Assembly: GCA_033283385.1 (NCBI GenBank)
Contig: JAWMQQ010000003.1
Span: 62,001 to 126,000, forward strand
Direction of reading: 5' to 3'
Length of the DNA: 64,000 bases
From: Mangrovimicrobium sp033283385
GTDB lineage: Bacteria; Pseudomonadota; Gammaproteobacteria; Pseudomonadales; Halieaceae
Part shown: piece after piece, positions 27,828-38,205 of the stretch
Numbering within the stretch: the stretch's first letter is position 1
Layout of the letters: each line of letters begins with the position of its first letter
The notes under the pieces: generated by a model
What the model was told of the DNA's origin: nothing
The model's input: the letters and a program-made list of their open reading frames with translations, nothing else
Databases searched by the model: none
Program-made: the position numbers and the translations under genes

Positions 27828-28484
27828 TTAACGCACGCGGTGGCGGCTGCCCACCGTCACCATGCCGGCGGACAGCAGCTCGGCGGGGGAAGACGCCATC
27901 ACCGCCCGGTTGCGACCGGAGTTCTTGGCGACATACAGGGCCTCGTCCGCGCGATTCACCAGGGTTTGGAAATCCACCTCGCCGTCCAGGGTCGCGATGC
28001 CCAGGCTGGCTGTGAGGTTCACCGGGTGCTTGTCGGCGTGCAGGAAGCCGGCCCTGGCGATGGCGATGCGCAGGGATTCCGCGCGGGCGCGGGCCTGCTT
28101 GCGATCGCTGCCCGGCAGGATGGCAATAAACTCCTCGCCGCCGAGGCGGCCCAGGAACTCGCGCGGCCCCAGCACCTTGCGGGTCGCCCCGACGATGACG
28201 CGCAGGGCGCGGTCGCCGGCGCCGTGGCCCAGGGTGTCGTTGACCTTCTTGAAATGGTCGACATCGAACAGCACGATGGAGAAAGGCTGCTGCTCGCTGG
28301 CGGCCTCCTCGACCAGCTTGAAGCCCTGCTCGAAGACACTGCCCCGGTTGGCAATTCCGGTCAGGTAATCGGTATGCGCCAGTTTGCGCTGCTGTACCAG
28401 GGCATAAGACAGCCACCCCGCGGTCCCGCCAAGCAGCAGGAATGCGACGCCGACCAGCATCAGAATCTCGATACTCACTTCCAT
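27828..28484 (-). CDS. diguanylate cyclase (GGDEF domain), membrane-anchored
   Basis: A 218-residue protein: one N-terminal transmembrane helix (residues 7-31), a short linker, and a GGDEF domain starting at the family phrase LAHTDYLTGIANRG. FDVDHFKKVNDTLGH supplies the metal-binding Asp, and the active site reads RLGGEEF. The product-inhibition I-site (RxxD) is not present at the expected place, where GPREFL is seen, so feedback inhibition is unlikely. It has no separate sensory domain, suggesting constitutive or oligomer-dependent c-di-GMP synthesis. A UUCG-capped hairpin lies just after its stop. Confidence 0.93.
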   Translation of the reverse strand: MEVSIEILMLVGVAFLLLGGTAGWLSYALVQQRKLAHTDYLTGIANRGSVFEQGFKLVEEAASEQQPFSIVLFDVDHFKKVNDTLGHGAGDRALRVIVGATRKVLGPREFLGRLGGEEFIAILPGSDRKQARARAESLRIAIARAGFLHADKHPVNLTASLGIATLDGEVDFQTLVNRADEALYVAKNSGRNRAVMASSPAELLSAGMVTVGSRHRVR

Positions 28485-28649
28485 GTCACCAGCCTTTCGC
28501 CTGGAGGGGGCTATTGATATTAGACGGAGAGTGTCAAGGGCGCCAACGCGAATATCTGATCCTTGCCAACCCGGTCACGCCGCTCTGGCGCCCCCCCTGG
28601 CAAAATCGTATGCTTGTTATAACTATTTTTTATTTCCTGTGGGGACGCC

Positions 28650-29393
28650 GTGAAATTCCTGACTCGCTTTTACCTGCCAATTCTCTGCGGGCTCTACCTC
28701 TGCAGCCCGGCAAATGCCCAGAACCTCATCGCCAACGGCGATTTCGAGGCCGGCCTGACCGGCTGGACCCAGTGGAATGCACCGCCCACCACGTTCTGGA
28801 ACGGCACCTGGCAGCACAGCAACGACTGCGATATCTGGGTGCCCACCAACGGCTGCCCGTTCGCCGGCAGCACCTCGCACGCGCAGAAAAAGGGCAGCAC
28901 CGCCAACAACAATGCCCACGGCGGCCTGCTGCAGACCATCAGCGTCGTCGCGGGCGAGACCTATACGGTTTCCGGGCAATGGAGCGGCGGCGTCACCGGC
29001 AACCTGGACAGTAACAACGGCAGTTGGTGGCGCGTGGAAGTCTACGACGGCGTGCCGACCGAGGCCCAGATCGACGCCGGCCCGGGCGCCCAGGACACGC
29101 TGATCGCGCTGCACGAGGCGAACAACCTGGCCTTCCGGGGCGTTTACCAGTTCCAGTGGGAGTCCTTTTCCGGGCAATTCACGGCCGTGTCCAATACCGC
29201 CACCCTGGTGCTGAAGACCGGCAGTTACTACACGCTCGAGGCGGCCGCCTACCACGACGATATCAGCGTCACCCGGGACATCCCGGTACCGCCTGAAGTG
29301 GTGCCCACGCTCCCGACCGCGCTGCTGGCCGCGCTCGCGGCGATGCTGGCGCTGGTTGCCGGGGCGGTGTACACACGCAGGCAGCGCGCCTAG
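28650..29393 (+). CDS. secreted protein with an IPTL-CTERM-like sorting tail
   Basis: A 247-residue protein starting at a GTG preceded by GGGGA. A signal peptide ends at SPANA; the mature part begins QNLIANGDFEAGLTGWTQW, a typical opening of beta-sandwich carbohydrate-binding/PEP-CTERM-style domains. The C-terminus is VVPTLPTALLAALAAMLALV followed by AGAVYTRRQRA: a PTL motif, a hydrophobic helix and an arginine tail, matching the exosortase (XrtH) recognition layout. Export and processing at the cell surface are inferred; no exosortase gene is in the window. Confidence 0.75.
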   Translation: MKFLTRFYLPILCGLYLCSPANAQNLIANGDFEAGLTGWTQWNAPPTTFWNGTWQHSNDCDIWVPTNGCPFAGSTSHAQKKGSTANNNAHGGLLQTISVVAGETYTVSGQWSGGVTGNLDSNNGSWWRVEVYDGVPTEAQIDAGPGAQDTLIALHEANNLAFRGVYQFQWESFSGQFTAVSNTATLVLKTGSYYTLEAAAYHDDISVTRDIPVPPEVVPTLPTALLAALAAMLALVAGAVYTRRQRA

Positions 29394-29646
29394 CCCGGGA
29401 CAGCTGACCAGCCAGGGCCGATCCCCGCCGGGGGCCGGTGCCTGGCCCCCCACTGCTCCCGTCCCTTTCGCCACGCGGCGAACCACCCCGCCCCCTGCCA
29501 GAATTTTTCCGTCCGTCTGTCGGATTCTTCACCGATTCCTCGCTTTAAAAGGCAGGTAACCCCGCCGCCCATCCAGTCAGTCCGCCAACGGCCTGCCCTG
29601 AAACCGGGAGTGGCCGGGCCGCACAATACTGGGAGGGAACAGGGCC

Positions 29647-32600
29647 TTGAACACACAGAACCGCCTGCGCCGAAGCGTCCGGCTAGCCAACCAACTCCTG
29701 TCCCGGCGTGCCGCGCCGGCGGGCCGAAACCGGGAACGCGGCCCACTCGGGGGCATACTGCTCCTGCTGCCGGCCTCCCTCTTCTCCACCGCGCTGCTCG
29801 CCGCCCCCCAGGGCGGTGAGGTCACCGCGGGCAGCGGCGCCATCAGCCAGTCCGGCGCCACCACCACCATCGAGCAAGCCAGCCAGAACCTGTCGCTGAG
29901 CTGGCAGAGCTTTAACGTGGCGCCCACGGAGACGGTGAACTTCAAACAGCCCAACAGCTCGGCGCTGGCGGTGAACCGCATCGCGGATACCAGCGGCAGC
30001 CGGATTCTCGGCCAGCTCAACGCCAACGGGCAGGTCTACCTGATCAACCCCAACGGTGTGCTGTTCGGGGCCGGTGCGCAGGTAAACGTGGGCGGGATCG
30101 TCGCCTCCACGCTGGATACCGCCGACAACTCGACCTTCGCTGGCGAGAGCGCGGCAAGCGTGGTCAACAACGGCACGATCAATGCGGAACACTATGTGGC
30201 CCTGCTGGGCAACTCCGTCGCCAACACCGGCATCATCACCGCGCAGCTGGGCACCGTGGCGATGGGCGCAGGCAGCGAGGTCACCCTGAGTTTCAGCGGC
30301 AACGAGCTGGTGCAGCTGCGGGTGGACGAGAGCGTGATCGAGACCCTGGTGGCCAACCACGGCCTGGTGAAGGCCGACGGCGGCCGGGTGTTCATGACCG
30401 CCGGCGCGCGCGATGCGCTGCGGGCCAGCGTGGTGAACCACGACGGTATCGCCGAGGCGCAGACGGTGGAGAACCGCAACGGCACAATCGTGTTGCTGGG
30501 CGGTATGGCGGCCGGAACAGTCAATGTCGCCGGCACGCTGGACGCCTCCGCCCCGGAGGGCGGCGACGGCGGCTTCGTGGAGACCAGCGCGGCGCATGTC
30601 GACATCGGCCCCGATGCCTTAGTCACCACCCTGGCGCCGGGCGGCGAGGTCGGGGAATGGCTGATCGACCCGCAGGATTACACGGTGGCCGCCAGCGGCG
30701 GCGACATGACCGGCGCGGCGCTGACGTCCAGCCTGGGCAGCACCAGCGTCACATTGATGAGCAGCGCGGGCAGCGGTGCGGGCGGTGGCGATATCAATAT
30801 CAACGATGCCGTGTCCTGGAGCGCCAATACGCTGACGCTGACCGCCGCCCGGGACGTGAACATCAACGCGGTGATGACGGCCACGGGCTCTGCGTCGCTG
30901 GCGATGAACCCCGCCACCGGCAATGGCGGCGATGCGGCGGTTGCCGGCGGCACGGTCAATGTCGGCATGGACGGGAGTACCTTCACCGGCAGGGTGGACT
31001 TCAACAGCAGCGGCACGCTCACCATCGGCGGTACGCCGTACACCGTCATCCACGACGTCGGTGTCTTCCAGGATACCGCCAACAATACCCTGCAGGGCAT
31101 GAACAACGACCTGGCGGGGCACTACGTGCTGGGCAGCGATATCGATGCGAGCATTACCAGCACATGGAATGGCGGCAAGGGCTTTACCCCCATCGCCACG
31201 GAAGAATTTCCAGGCGGGGGAAGTAATCTCTATGAGTTCACCGGGATATTCGATGGCCTGGGACACTCCATCTCCGGTCTTACGAACAAGTCGAACTCGG
31301 GTTACCAGGGGGTGTTCTCCTACACACTTGGCGCGGAGATTCGAAACGTAGGATTGACGAACGTCGATATCAGCGGCGCTAACCAGTTTGTCGGCGGATT
31401 GGTGGGCTGGCTCGAATCAAGCCGCCTGAGTAACAGTTTTGTCACCGGTACCGTTTCCAACCCGGGCTCCTACACAGGCGGGGTACTCGGGTACAACAAA
31501 CAAAGCACCGTCAGCAATATCTACAGCGCAGCCACTCTCAACGGCTACTTCCAGGTCGGCGGACTGGTCGGGTTCAACGAAGGCCTGATTACCGATTCCA
31601 GTGCCAGCGGCGATATCAATGGCAACACCTATGTCGGGGGCCTGACCGGCATCAATAACGGCGGCACCTTTACCGACAGCTTTTTCTCTTCGGGCAGCGT
31701 CGATGGTGTGGTCAATGTCGGCGGACTGATCGGGTGGGACATTTCAGTCGTCAACAATTCGTTCTACGACATCGACACAACCCTGGTGAACGGCGCCCAC
31801 GAGCCAACCCTCTGGGGCATCTACGGAACCCAGTTCGCCGATTGGCAAAGCAACAACCTGAGCCTCGATATCGCCGATTACGCAGGCACGCTGGCACCCG
31901 GCAGCGGCGGCTACTACGAAATCGGCAGCGTCCAGGGGCTCAAGGACATGCTCGGGTTCCTCGGCGATCCCGCCACCAACTATCGACTGACCAGCGATAT
32001 CGACCTGGGCACAAGCCCGGGATTCCTCATCCCGCTGATGAGAGGACATTTCGACGGGGCGAATCACACCCTGTCCAACCTGTTGCTCACGGCCTCCGCC
32101 AACGAGATCGGCATGTTTGGAATCATCGGCGCCAGCGGTACCGTCTCCAACCTGGGCGTAATCAATGTCGATGCCAGGGGCAACGGGGCTTTTACCAACC
32201 CCTACAACAGTTCCGGTGGCATCGCGGGATACAGCAAAGGTGTCATCGAGAACAGTTATGCGACAGGTGCCGTGCTCGGGGTTTCCGCGGGCGGACTCGT
32301 GGGGAGGACCGGAACAGGCAGTCGCATCCTGGATAGCTACTCGGACGTCGTAGTCAGCAACAAGGGTATGGCGGCCAAAATTGGCGGTCTCGTCGCCCAG
32401 AGTGGCGGGGTGATCGAGAACAGCCACGCCCTGGGAAGTGTCACCCTGACCCTGCAAACCGGCGGGGAGGTCACCGCAGCCGGAGGTCTCGTAGGCATAC
32501 AGTCCGGCGGTGCTATCAGCAATAGCTACGCCGCCGGCGACGTCACCGGCGGCAGGGACGCAGGAGGACTGGTCGGCCTGGGCAAAAACAATACGCAGAT

Positions 32601-35600
32601 CAGCGACAGCTACGCGACCGGCAGCGTCTCGCAGGGCGGGACTTCCGGCGGGCTGGTCGGGACCCTGGATACCGGCACCATTAGCGGCAGCCACGCCACG
32701 GGTAACGTGACCAGTGGCAACGGACCTGGCCCCGGCTGGGGTCTCGGCAGTATCTATGCCGGCGGCCTGGTTGGCGGCAACTGGGGTGGCGACATCAGCG
32801 ACAGCTACGCCACGGGCGACGTATCTTCGACAACCGATAACACCCGCGCCGGCGGGCTCGTCGCCTACAACATCCCGGCAAACACGGATTTCATCGAAAG
32901 CGGCGGCTCTATCAGCAGCAGCTACGCCACCGGCAACGTGTCGGCGTTCGGCGACGGGTCAATGGCGGGTGGCCTGGTGGGAGACCACGGCCTCAGTCCG
33001 GCGCTCCGCGACGCATTCGGGTCAATTGGCGGCGCCCCCCTGGTGTCGTACGCCACCATCAGCAACAGTTACGCGACCGGCAATGTTTCCGCCAGCGGTA
33101 TCGACACGCTGGCAGGCGGCCTCGTGGGCGACAGCGGGGGATTGATCCTCAACAGCTACTCCGCGGGCGCGGTCACCGGCGCGACAACCCTTGGCGGATT
33201 CGCGGCCAGTACCACCAACCCCTCAGGCGGCATAAGCAACAGCTTCTTCGATTCCAGCGTAAACGCCGGGATGCCCGGCATCGCCGTTGGCATCGATTCC
33301 GGCGCGACCGGCATGTCGTCGCTGCAGATGCAGCAACAGGCGAACTTCACCTCGGCGACGGCGGAGAACGGTAACGTGGACCCGGCCTGGGACTTCTCCG
33401 GCACCTGGTTCATGTACGAGGGCAAGACCACCCCGCTGCTGCGCACCTTCATGACACCGTTGACCGTCACCGCGGATGCCGCGACCGGGACCTACAGCGG
33501 TACGGCGTATTCCGGCGGCCTGGCCAACGCCGTGTACTCGGTCGCCGGGGCGGACACCAGCGGTCACATCCTCAACCTCGCCACCGCCTACGGCAATGCG
33601 ATCCTGCCCGGCACCTACTCCGTCGACCTCTGGTCCGACCAGCAGGGCTACATCCTCGACCTGGCAATCGGCGACCTGACCATCGGCAAGGCGCCGCTGA
33701 CCGTCACCGCGAACAATGCCGGCAAGACCTACGACGGCCTGGCCTATAGCGGCAACAACGGGGTGAACTTCCAGGGCTTCGTCAACGGCGAAACCGCGGC
33801 GGTACTCGGCGGCAGCCCGGTATACGGCGGCAATTCCCAGGGCGCCATCAACGCGGGCAACTATGCCATAACGGCCAGCGGTTACAGCAGCGCCAACTAT
33901 ACGATCACCTATGCCGACGGACAGTTGACAATCAACCCCGCGACACTGACCTACACCGCCAACCCCGCATTCATGACCTACGGCGGTGCCGTGCCATCCC
34001 TGAGCGGCAGCGTCACCGGCTTTGTCGCGGGCGAGACGCTGGCCTCGGCCACCACGGGAACGGCAAGCTTCACTACCGCGGCCACCGGCAGCAGCAACGT
34101 GGGCAGCTACGCCATCGACGGCGCCGGCCTGACGGCTAACGGCGGCAACTATGTGTTCGCCCAGGCCGCCGCCAACGCCACGGCGCTCACGATCAATCCG
34201 GCGCCGCTGGTGGTCAGCGCAAACCCGGACGGCAAGGTCTACGACGGGCTGGCCTACAGCGGCGGTAACGGCGTGGTCTACAGCGGCTTCGTCAACGGCG
34301 AAACGACAGCAGTACTCGGCGGCAGCCTGAGTTATGGCGGCTCCTCCCAGGGTGCGATCAACGCCGGCAACTACGTCATCGCCCCTGGCGGGCTGACGGC
34401 GACCAACTACGCGATCAGTTACACCAATGCGGTACTCGGTATTACTACGGCGCCGCTGAGCGTCAGCGCGAACAACGACGGCAAGACCTACGACGGCCTG
34501 GCCTACAACGGAGGCAACGGCGTGGTCTACAACGGCTTCGTCAACGGCGAGACGTCAGCGGTACTGGGTGGCGCGGTCACCTACGGCGGCAATTCCCAGG
34601 GCGCCGTCGATGCCGGCAACTACGCGATCACCCCCGGCGGCCTCAGCAGTAACAACTACAACATCAGCTACCTCGATGGCCAACTCTCCGTGGCCCCGGC
34701 ACCGCTGATGGTCACTGCGAACGACGCCGGCAAGACCTATGACGGACTGGCCTACAGCGGCGGCAACGGCGTGAGTTACAGCGGGCTGGTCAATGGCGAG
34801 ACCGAAGCAGTGCTGGGTGGCGCGCTCACCTACTCCGGCTCATCCCAGGGCGCCATCGACGTGGGCGACTACGTGATCACCCCCGGCGGCCTGAGCAGCG
34901 GCAACTACCTCATCGACTACAGCGACGGCATGCTGACGGTAAACCCCGCCGCGCTGACCGTCACCGCCAACGATGCCGGCAAGATCTACGACGGCGCCGC
35001 CTGGAGCGGCGGCAACGGCGTGACCTACAGCGGGCTGGTCAATGGCGAGACCGAAGCAGTGCTGGGTGGTGCACTCACTTACTCAGGCTCGTCCCAGGGC
35101 GCCATCGACGTCGGCGACTACGTGATCACCCCCGGCGGCCTGACCAGCGGCAACTACACCATCGCCTACGCCGACGGCCTGCTGGCGATCGACAAGGCGT
35201 TGCTCACCATCACGGCAAACAACTCCAGCAAGACCTACGACGGCAAGGCCTACAGGGGCGGCAACGGCGTACGCTACTCCGGTTTTGCCGAGGGCGACGG
35301 CGTCTCCTCCCTGGATGGCTCGCTGATCTACCTGGGCAGCTCGCAGGGGGCGGTGGATGCCGGCACTTATGCGATATCTCCCGGCGGCATGACCGGCAAG
35401 AACTACACCATCATCTACGTCGACGGCGAGCTGGCCATCGGCGCGGCGCAACTGGCCATCACCGCCATCGACGCCAGCAAGACCTACGACGGCCTGGCCT
35501 GGAGCGGCGGCAACGGCGTCAGCTACAGCGGTTTTATCGGCGATGACACCGAGGCCGTGCTGGACGGCGCGCTGACCTGGTCCGGCGATGCGCAGGGCGC

Positions 35601-36393
35601 GGTGAATGCGGGCAGCTACGCCATCACACCCGGCGGCCTGGACAGCGACAACTACAGCATCAGTTTCATCGACGGCCAGTTGACGGTGGACCCGGCAGCG
35701 CTGTCCGTCATCGCGAAGAACGCCAGCAAGACCTACGACGGCCTCGCCTGGAGCGGCGGCAACGGCGTGACCTACAGCGGCTTCGTCAACGGCGAGAACG
35801 AGGACGTGCTGGGCGGCGCCCTCGGCTATTTCGGCAACTCACAGGGCGCGGTGGATGTGGGCACCTACGTGCTGACGCCGGGCGGCCTCGCGAGCGACAA
35901 CTACGTGATCGCGTATACGGACGGCAGCCTGACGGTGGATCCAGCCAGGCTCACGATCACCGCCAACGATATCGAGAAGTTCTTCAACGGCCTGGCCCAC
36001 ACCGGCGCCAGCCCCGTGTCCTACAGCGGGTTCGTCGACGGTGAAAGCCCGGCGGTGCTGCAGGGCACACTCAGCTTCGCCGGTACTTCACAGGGCGCGA
36101 CGGGGATCGGCGACTACACCATCACGCCCGGAGGCCTGGGCGGCAAGAACTACCTCGTCGACTACGTGGACGGCACGCTGAAAATCCGCGCGTTCTCGGC
36201 CGCCGGCCTGATCGCCGCGCGCAACAGCGTGCAGTCCCTGCTGTACGAGGAGAGCCCCGGCACATCAGATACTGCCGCATTGTGGGGCCGCACGGACCAG
36301 CGCGCCCGCAGCAACACGGTGCTGATCGGCGACAGGGTACCCATGCAGATTGTCGACGGCGGTGTCGCACTGCCCACTGGCGAAGGTGAATAA
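29647..36393 (+). CDS. two-partner secretion adhesin (TpsA/FhaB type) with GLUG and YDG repeats
   Basis: A 2248-residue secreted protein starting at a TTG that follows GGAGGGAACAGGG. It has a long, basic-hydrophobic extended signal peptide (about 53 residues), then the haemagglutination/TPS domain with NPNGVLFG and INAEHYVALLGNSV, the sequences recognised by TpsB. A beta-helical stalk and a GLUG-type repeat region (GGLVG ... SYATG) occupy roughly residues 510-1240. Next are nine YDG-type repeats plus one MBG_2-like unit (residues about 1350-2180), and a short C-terminal tail. It is likely a surface or released adhesin; export depends on the TpsB gene that follows four bases later. Confidence 0.93.
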   Translation: MNTQNRLRRSVRLANQLLSRRAAPAGRNRERGPLGGILLLLPASLFSTALLAAPQGGEVTAGSGAISQSGATTTIEQASQNLSLSWQSFNVAPTETVNFKQPNSSALAVNRIADTSGSRILGQLNANGQVYLINPNGVLFGAGAQVNVGGIVASTLDTADNSTFAGESAASVVNNGTINAEHYVALLGNSVANTGIITAQLGTVAMGAGSEVTLSFSGNELVQLRVDESVIETLVANHGLVKADGGRVFMTAGARDALRASVVNHDGIAEAQTVENRNGTIVLLGGMAAGTVNVAGTLDASAPEGGDGGFVETSAAHVDIGPDALVTTLAPGGEVGEWLIDPQDYTVAASGGDMTGAALTSSLGSTSVTLMSSAGSGAGGGDININDAVSWSANTLTLTAARDVNINAVMTATGSASLAMNPATGNGGDAAVAGGTVNVGMDGSTFTGRVDFNSSGTLTIGGTPYTVIHDVGVFQDTANNTLQGMNNDLAGHYVLGSDIDASITSTWNGGKGFTPIATEEFPGGGSNLYEFTGIFDGLGHSISGLTNKSNSGYQGVFSYTLGAEIRNVGLTNVDISGANQFVGGLVGWLESSRLSNSFVTGTVSNPGSYTGGVLGYNKQSTVSNIYSAATLNGYFQVGGLVGFNEGLITDSSASGDINGNTYVGGLTGINNGGTFTDSFFSSGSVDGVVNVGGLIGWDISVVNNSFYDIDTTLVNGAHEPTLWGIYGTQFADWQSNNLSLDIADYAGTLAPGSGGYYEIGSVQGLKDMLGFLGDPATNYRLTSDIDLGTSPGFLIPLMRGHFDGANHTLSNLLLTASANEIGMFGIIGASGTVSNLGVINVDARGNGAFTNPYNSSGGIAGYSKGVIENSYATGAVLGVSAGGLVGRTGTGSRILDSYSDVVVSNKGMAAKIGGLVAQSGGVIENSHALGSVTLTLQTGGEVTAAGGLVGIQSGGAISNSYAAGDVTGGRDAGGLVGLGKNNTQISDSYATGSVSQGGTSGGLVGTLDTGTISGSHATGNVTSGNGPGPGWGLGSIYAGGLVGGNWGGDISDSYATGDVSSTTDNTRAGGLVAYNIPANTDFIESGGSISSSYATGNVSAFGDGSMAGGLVGDHGLSPALRDAFGSIGGAPLVSYATISNSYATGNVSASGIDTLAGGLVGDSGGLILNSYSAGAVTGATTLGGFAASTTNPSGGISNSFFDSSVNAGMPGIAVGIDSGATGMSSLQMQQQANFTSATAENGNVDPAWDFSGTWFMYEGKTTPLLRTFMTPLTVTADAATGTYSGTAYSGGLANAVYSVAGADTSGHILNLATAYGNAILPGTYSVDLWSDQQGYILDLAIGDLTIGKAPLTVTANNAGKTYDGLAYSGNNGVNFQGFVNGETAAVLGGSPVYGGNSQGAINAGNYAITASGYSSANYTITYADGQLTINPATLTYTANPAFMTYGGAVPSLSGSVTGFVAGETLASATTGTASFTTAATGSSNVGSYAIDGAGLTANGGNYVFAQAAANATALTINPAPLVVSANPDGKVYDGLAYSGGNGVVYSGFVNGETTAVLGGSLSYGGSSQGAINAGNYVIAPGGLTATNYAISYTNAVLGITTAPLSVSANNDGKTYDGLAYNGGNGVVYNGFVNGETSAVLGGAVTYGGNSQGAVDAGNYAITPGGLSSNNYNISYLDGQLSVAPAPLMVTANDAGKTYDGLAYSGGNGVSYSGLVNGETEAVLGGALTYSGSSQGAIDVGDYVITPGGLSSGNYLIDYSDGMLTVNPAALTVTANDAGKIYDGAAWSGGNGVTYSGLVNGETEAVLGGALTYSGSSQGAIDVGDYVITPGGLTSGNYTIAYADGLLAIDKALLTITANNSSKTYDGKAYRGGNGVRYSGFAEGDGVSSLDGSLIYLGSSQGAVDAGTYAISPGGMTGKNYTIIYVDGELAIGAAQLAITAIDASKTYDGLAWSGGNGVSYSGFIGDDTEAVLDGALTWSGDAQGAVNAGSYAITPGGLDSDNYSISFIDGQLTVDPAALSVIAKNASKTYDGLAWSGGNGVTYSGFVNGENEDVLGGALGYFGNSQGAVDVGTYVLTPGGLASDNYVIAYTDGSLTVDPARLTITANDIEKFFNGLAHTGASPVSYSGFVDGESPAVLQGTLSFAGTSQGATGIGDYTITPGGLGGKNYLVDYVDGTLKIRAFSAAGLIAARNSVQSLLYEESPGTSDTAALWGRTDQRARSNTVLIGDRVPMQIVDGGVALPTGEGE
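33700..36189 (+). repeat. tandem YDG/MBG repeats in the adhesin gene
   Basis: Nine units of about 82 codons (about 246 bases) begin with KTYDG-like starts and contain FVNGET and SQGA blocks; one differing MBG_2-like unit lies after the first. The fourth and fifth YDG units share a stretch of more than 40 identical bases, so unequal recombination could change the repeat number. Confidence 0.85.
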
Positions 36394-36397
36394 GCAC

Positions 36398-38122
36398 ATG
36401 CAATCGAAGAAGATACCTGCCGCTATTACTGTGGCGCTGCGCCTGGCCAGGCCATCGCTAGTCGCCTGCCTGTGCGCCTGCGGTACCGCCGCGATGGCGC
36501 AACCCGCGCGGCCACTGCCCGATGCAGGCAGCATCCTGAGGGAGGCGCAACCGGCGAAACCGGCCGCGCCGTCCACCACCGATACCGGCCTGCAACCGAT
36601 CGAGCCCGGCCCTGTCACCGGGACCAGCGGGCCGGAACAGAGCTTTGAAGTGAGCCGTATCGCGATCCGGGGCAACACCCTGTTCGATACGCAGATACTG
36701 CACGAGCTGGTCGCCGGCATGGAGGGCAGCACCGTTACCCTGCCCGAACTGCACGCGCAGATCGGCGCCATCAGCGACTACTACCACGCCCACGGCTACG
36801 TGCTGGCTCACGCCTACCTGCCGGCCCAGTCCATCACGGATGGGGTGGTGCGGGTGGAGGTACTGGAGGCCCGCTACGACAAGGTCGGCGCCACCAACAG
36901 CAGCCGCGTACCCGACAGACTGCTGCAGTCCACCCTCGCGCCCCTGACCAGCGGCAACGAAGTCTACAAACCCGACCTGGATCGCGCGCTGCTGCTGTTT
37001 TCCGACATCCCCGGCGTGGTACCCAGCGCGACCTTCAGGCCGGGCAGCGCGGCGGGCACCTCTGACCTCGACGTGAGCGCCGGCGCCACGCGCCGGCTGT
37101 GGGGCCATGTCGCCGCCGACAATTACGGCGACGATTACTCCGGCGAGGCCCGCGTCAGCGCCGGCCTTCAGGTGGCAAACCCCTTCGGCATCGGCGACCT
37201 GTTCAGCCTGAACCTGCTCACCAGCGGGGAGGACCTGCTACTGGGCCGCGCGGACTACGAGGTGGTGGTCAACGGCTACGGCACCCGGCTGGGCGCCGCC
37301 TACTCCCAGCTCGACTACTCGCTGGGCGGCTCACTCAAGGAGCTGGACGGCAACGGCACCGCCAGGGTCGCCAGCGCCCGGCTGCGACAGCCGCTGCTGC
37401 GCTGGCAGACCAGCAACCTTTACATGACCGTACAGGTGGAAAACAGCCAGCTGCGGGACAACCTCGATGCCCCCGGGCTGCGCAACCGGCGCAGCCTGGA
37501 CGATGTTGTCGCAACGCTGAGCGGGGATCACCGCGACAACCTGTTCGACGCCGGCGGCGTGACCAGCGCCAGCCTGTCGTGGACCTACGGCGACCTCAGC
37601 TTCGATGACGGGATCGCCGAGGCGGCGGACGGCGCGACGGCGCAGACTGCCGGCGGTTTCTCCAAATGGAGCGCCAGCATTGCGCGCCTGCAGGGGCTGA
37701 ACGCGGCGAACACCCTGTACCTCGAGGCGTCCGGCCAGTGGAGCAGCGACAACCTGGACAGTTCGCAGAAGCTCTCCGTTGGCGGCCCCTACGGCGTGCG
37801 CGCTTACGAGACCGGGGCACTCAGTGCGGACAACGGCTACCAGCTGACCGCCGAGTTACGGCACCAGTTTGCCGCCTTCCAGGACTGGGAGGGCACGCTG
37901 TTCATGGACTACGCACGGGTGAAGGTGAATGCCTCGCCCTGGCGTGACGGCGAGAACCGGGCCGACCTGACGGGTACCGGGGTGGGGCTGAACTGGTATG
38001 GCCCCTCGGGCTGGGTGGCCAGGGGGAGTTTGGCCTGGCGGCTGGGATCGGAGCCCGACTTGCTGGCGGATTCGGGTAGTTCGGATATGCAGGGGTGGAT
38101 CCAGGTTCAGAAGCAGTTCTAG
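36398..38122 (+). CDS. TpsB/ShlB/FhaC family outer-membrane transporter
   Basis: A 574-residue Omp85-superfamily channel. A signal peptide (ending in AMAQ) is followed by a proline-rich plug-like region, a POTRA domain (FEVSRIAIRGNTLFDTQIL onward), a second POTRA, and a 16-strand-type barrel ending in QVQKQF with a terminal Phe. The conserved VRAYETGAL motif (VRGY-like) of the barrel is present. The frame is open from 36350, but the ATG at 36398, preceded by GAAGGTGA, fits a signal peptide. It secretes the TpsA encoded immediately upstream. Confidence 0.94.
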   Translation: MQSKKIPAAITVALRLARPSLVACLCACGTAAMAQPARPLPDAGSILREAQPAKPAAPSTTDTGLQPIEPGPVTGTSGPEQSFEVSRIAIRGNTLFDTQILHELVAGMEGSTVTLPELHAQIGAISDYYHAHGYVLAHAYLPAQSITDGVVRVEVLEARYDKVGATNSSRVPDRLLQSTLAPLTSGNEVYKPDLDRALLLFSDIPGVVPSATFRPGSAAGTSDLDVSAGATRRLWGHVAADNYGDDYSGEARVSAGLQVANPFGIGDLFSLNLLTSGEDLLLGRADYEVVVNGYGTRLGAAYSQLDYSLGGSLKELDGNGTARVASARLRQPLLRWQTSNLYMTVQVENSQLRDNLDAPGLRNRRSLDDVVATLSGDHRDNLFDAGGVTSASLSWTYGDLSFDDGIAEAADGATAQTAGGFSKWSASIARLQGLNAANTLYLEASGQWSSDNLDSSQKLSVGGPYGVRAYETGALSADNGYQLTAELRHQFAAFQDWEGTLFMDYARVKVNASPWRDGENRADLTGTGVGLNWYGPSGWVARGSLAWRLGSEPDLLADSGSSDMQGWIQVQKQF

Positions 38123-38125
38123 CCG

Positions 38126-38157
38126 CGGGCCGGAGGCCAGTCCTTGCTCCCGGCCCG
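38126..38157 (+). terminator. possible terminator after the TPS operon
   Basis: CGGGCCGGAG (38126-38135) can pair with CTCCCGGCCCG (38147-38157) with one bulge. The stem is strong but followed by only a modest T content, so Rho-independent activity is uncertain. Confidence 0.4.
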
Positions 38158-38205
38158 TGTTGTGGCTTTCAATAGCAGCTTCCTGAACGCCACGCTCTAT
38201 ACGAT

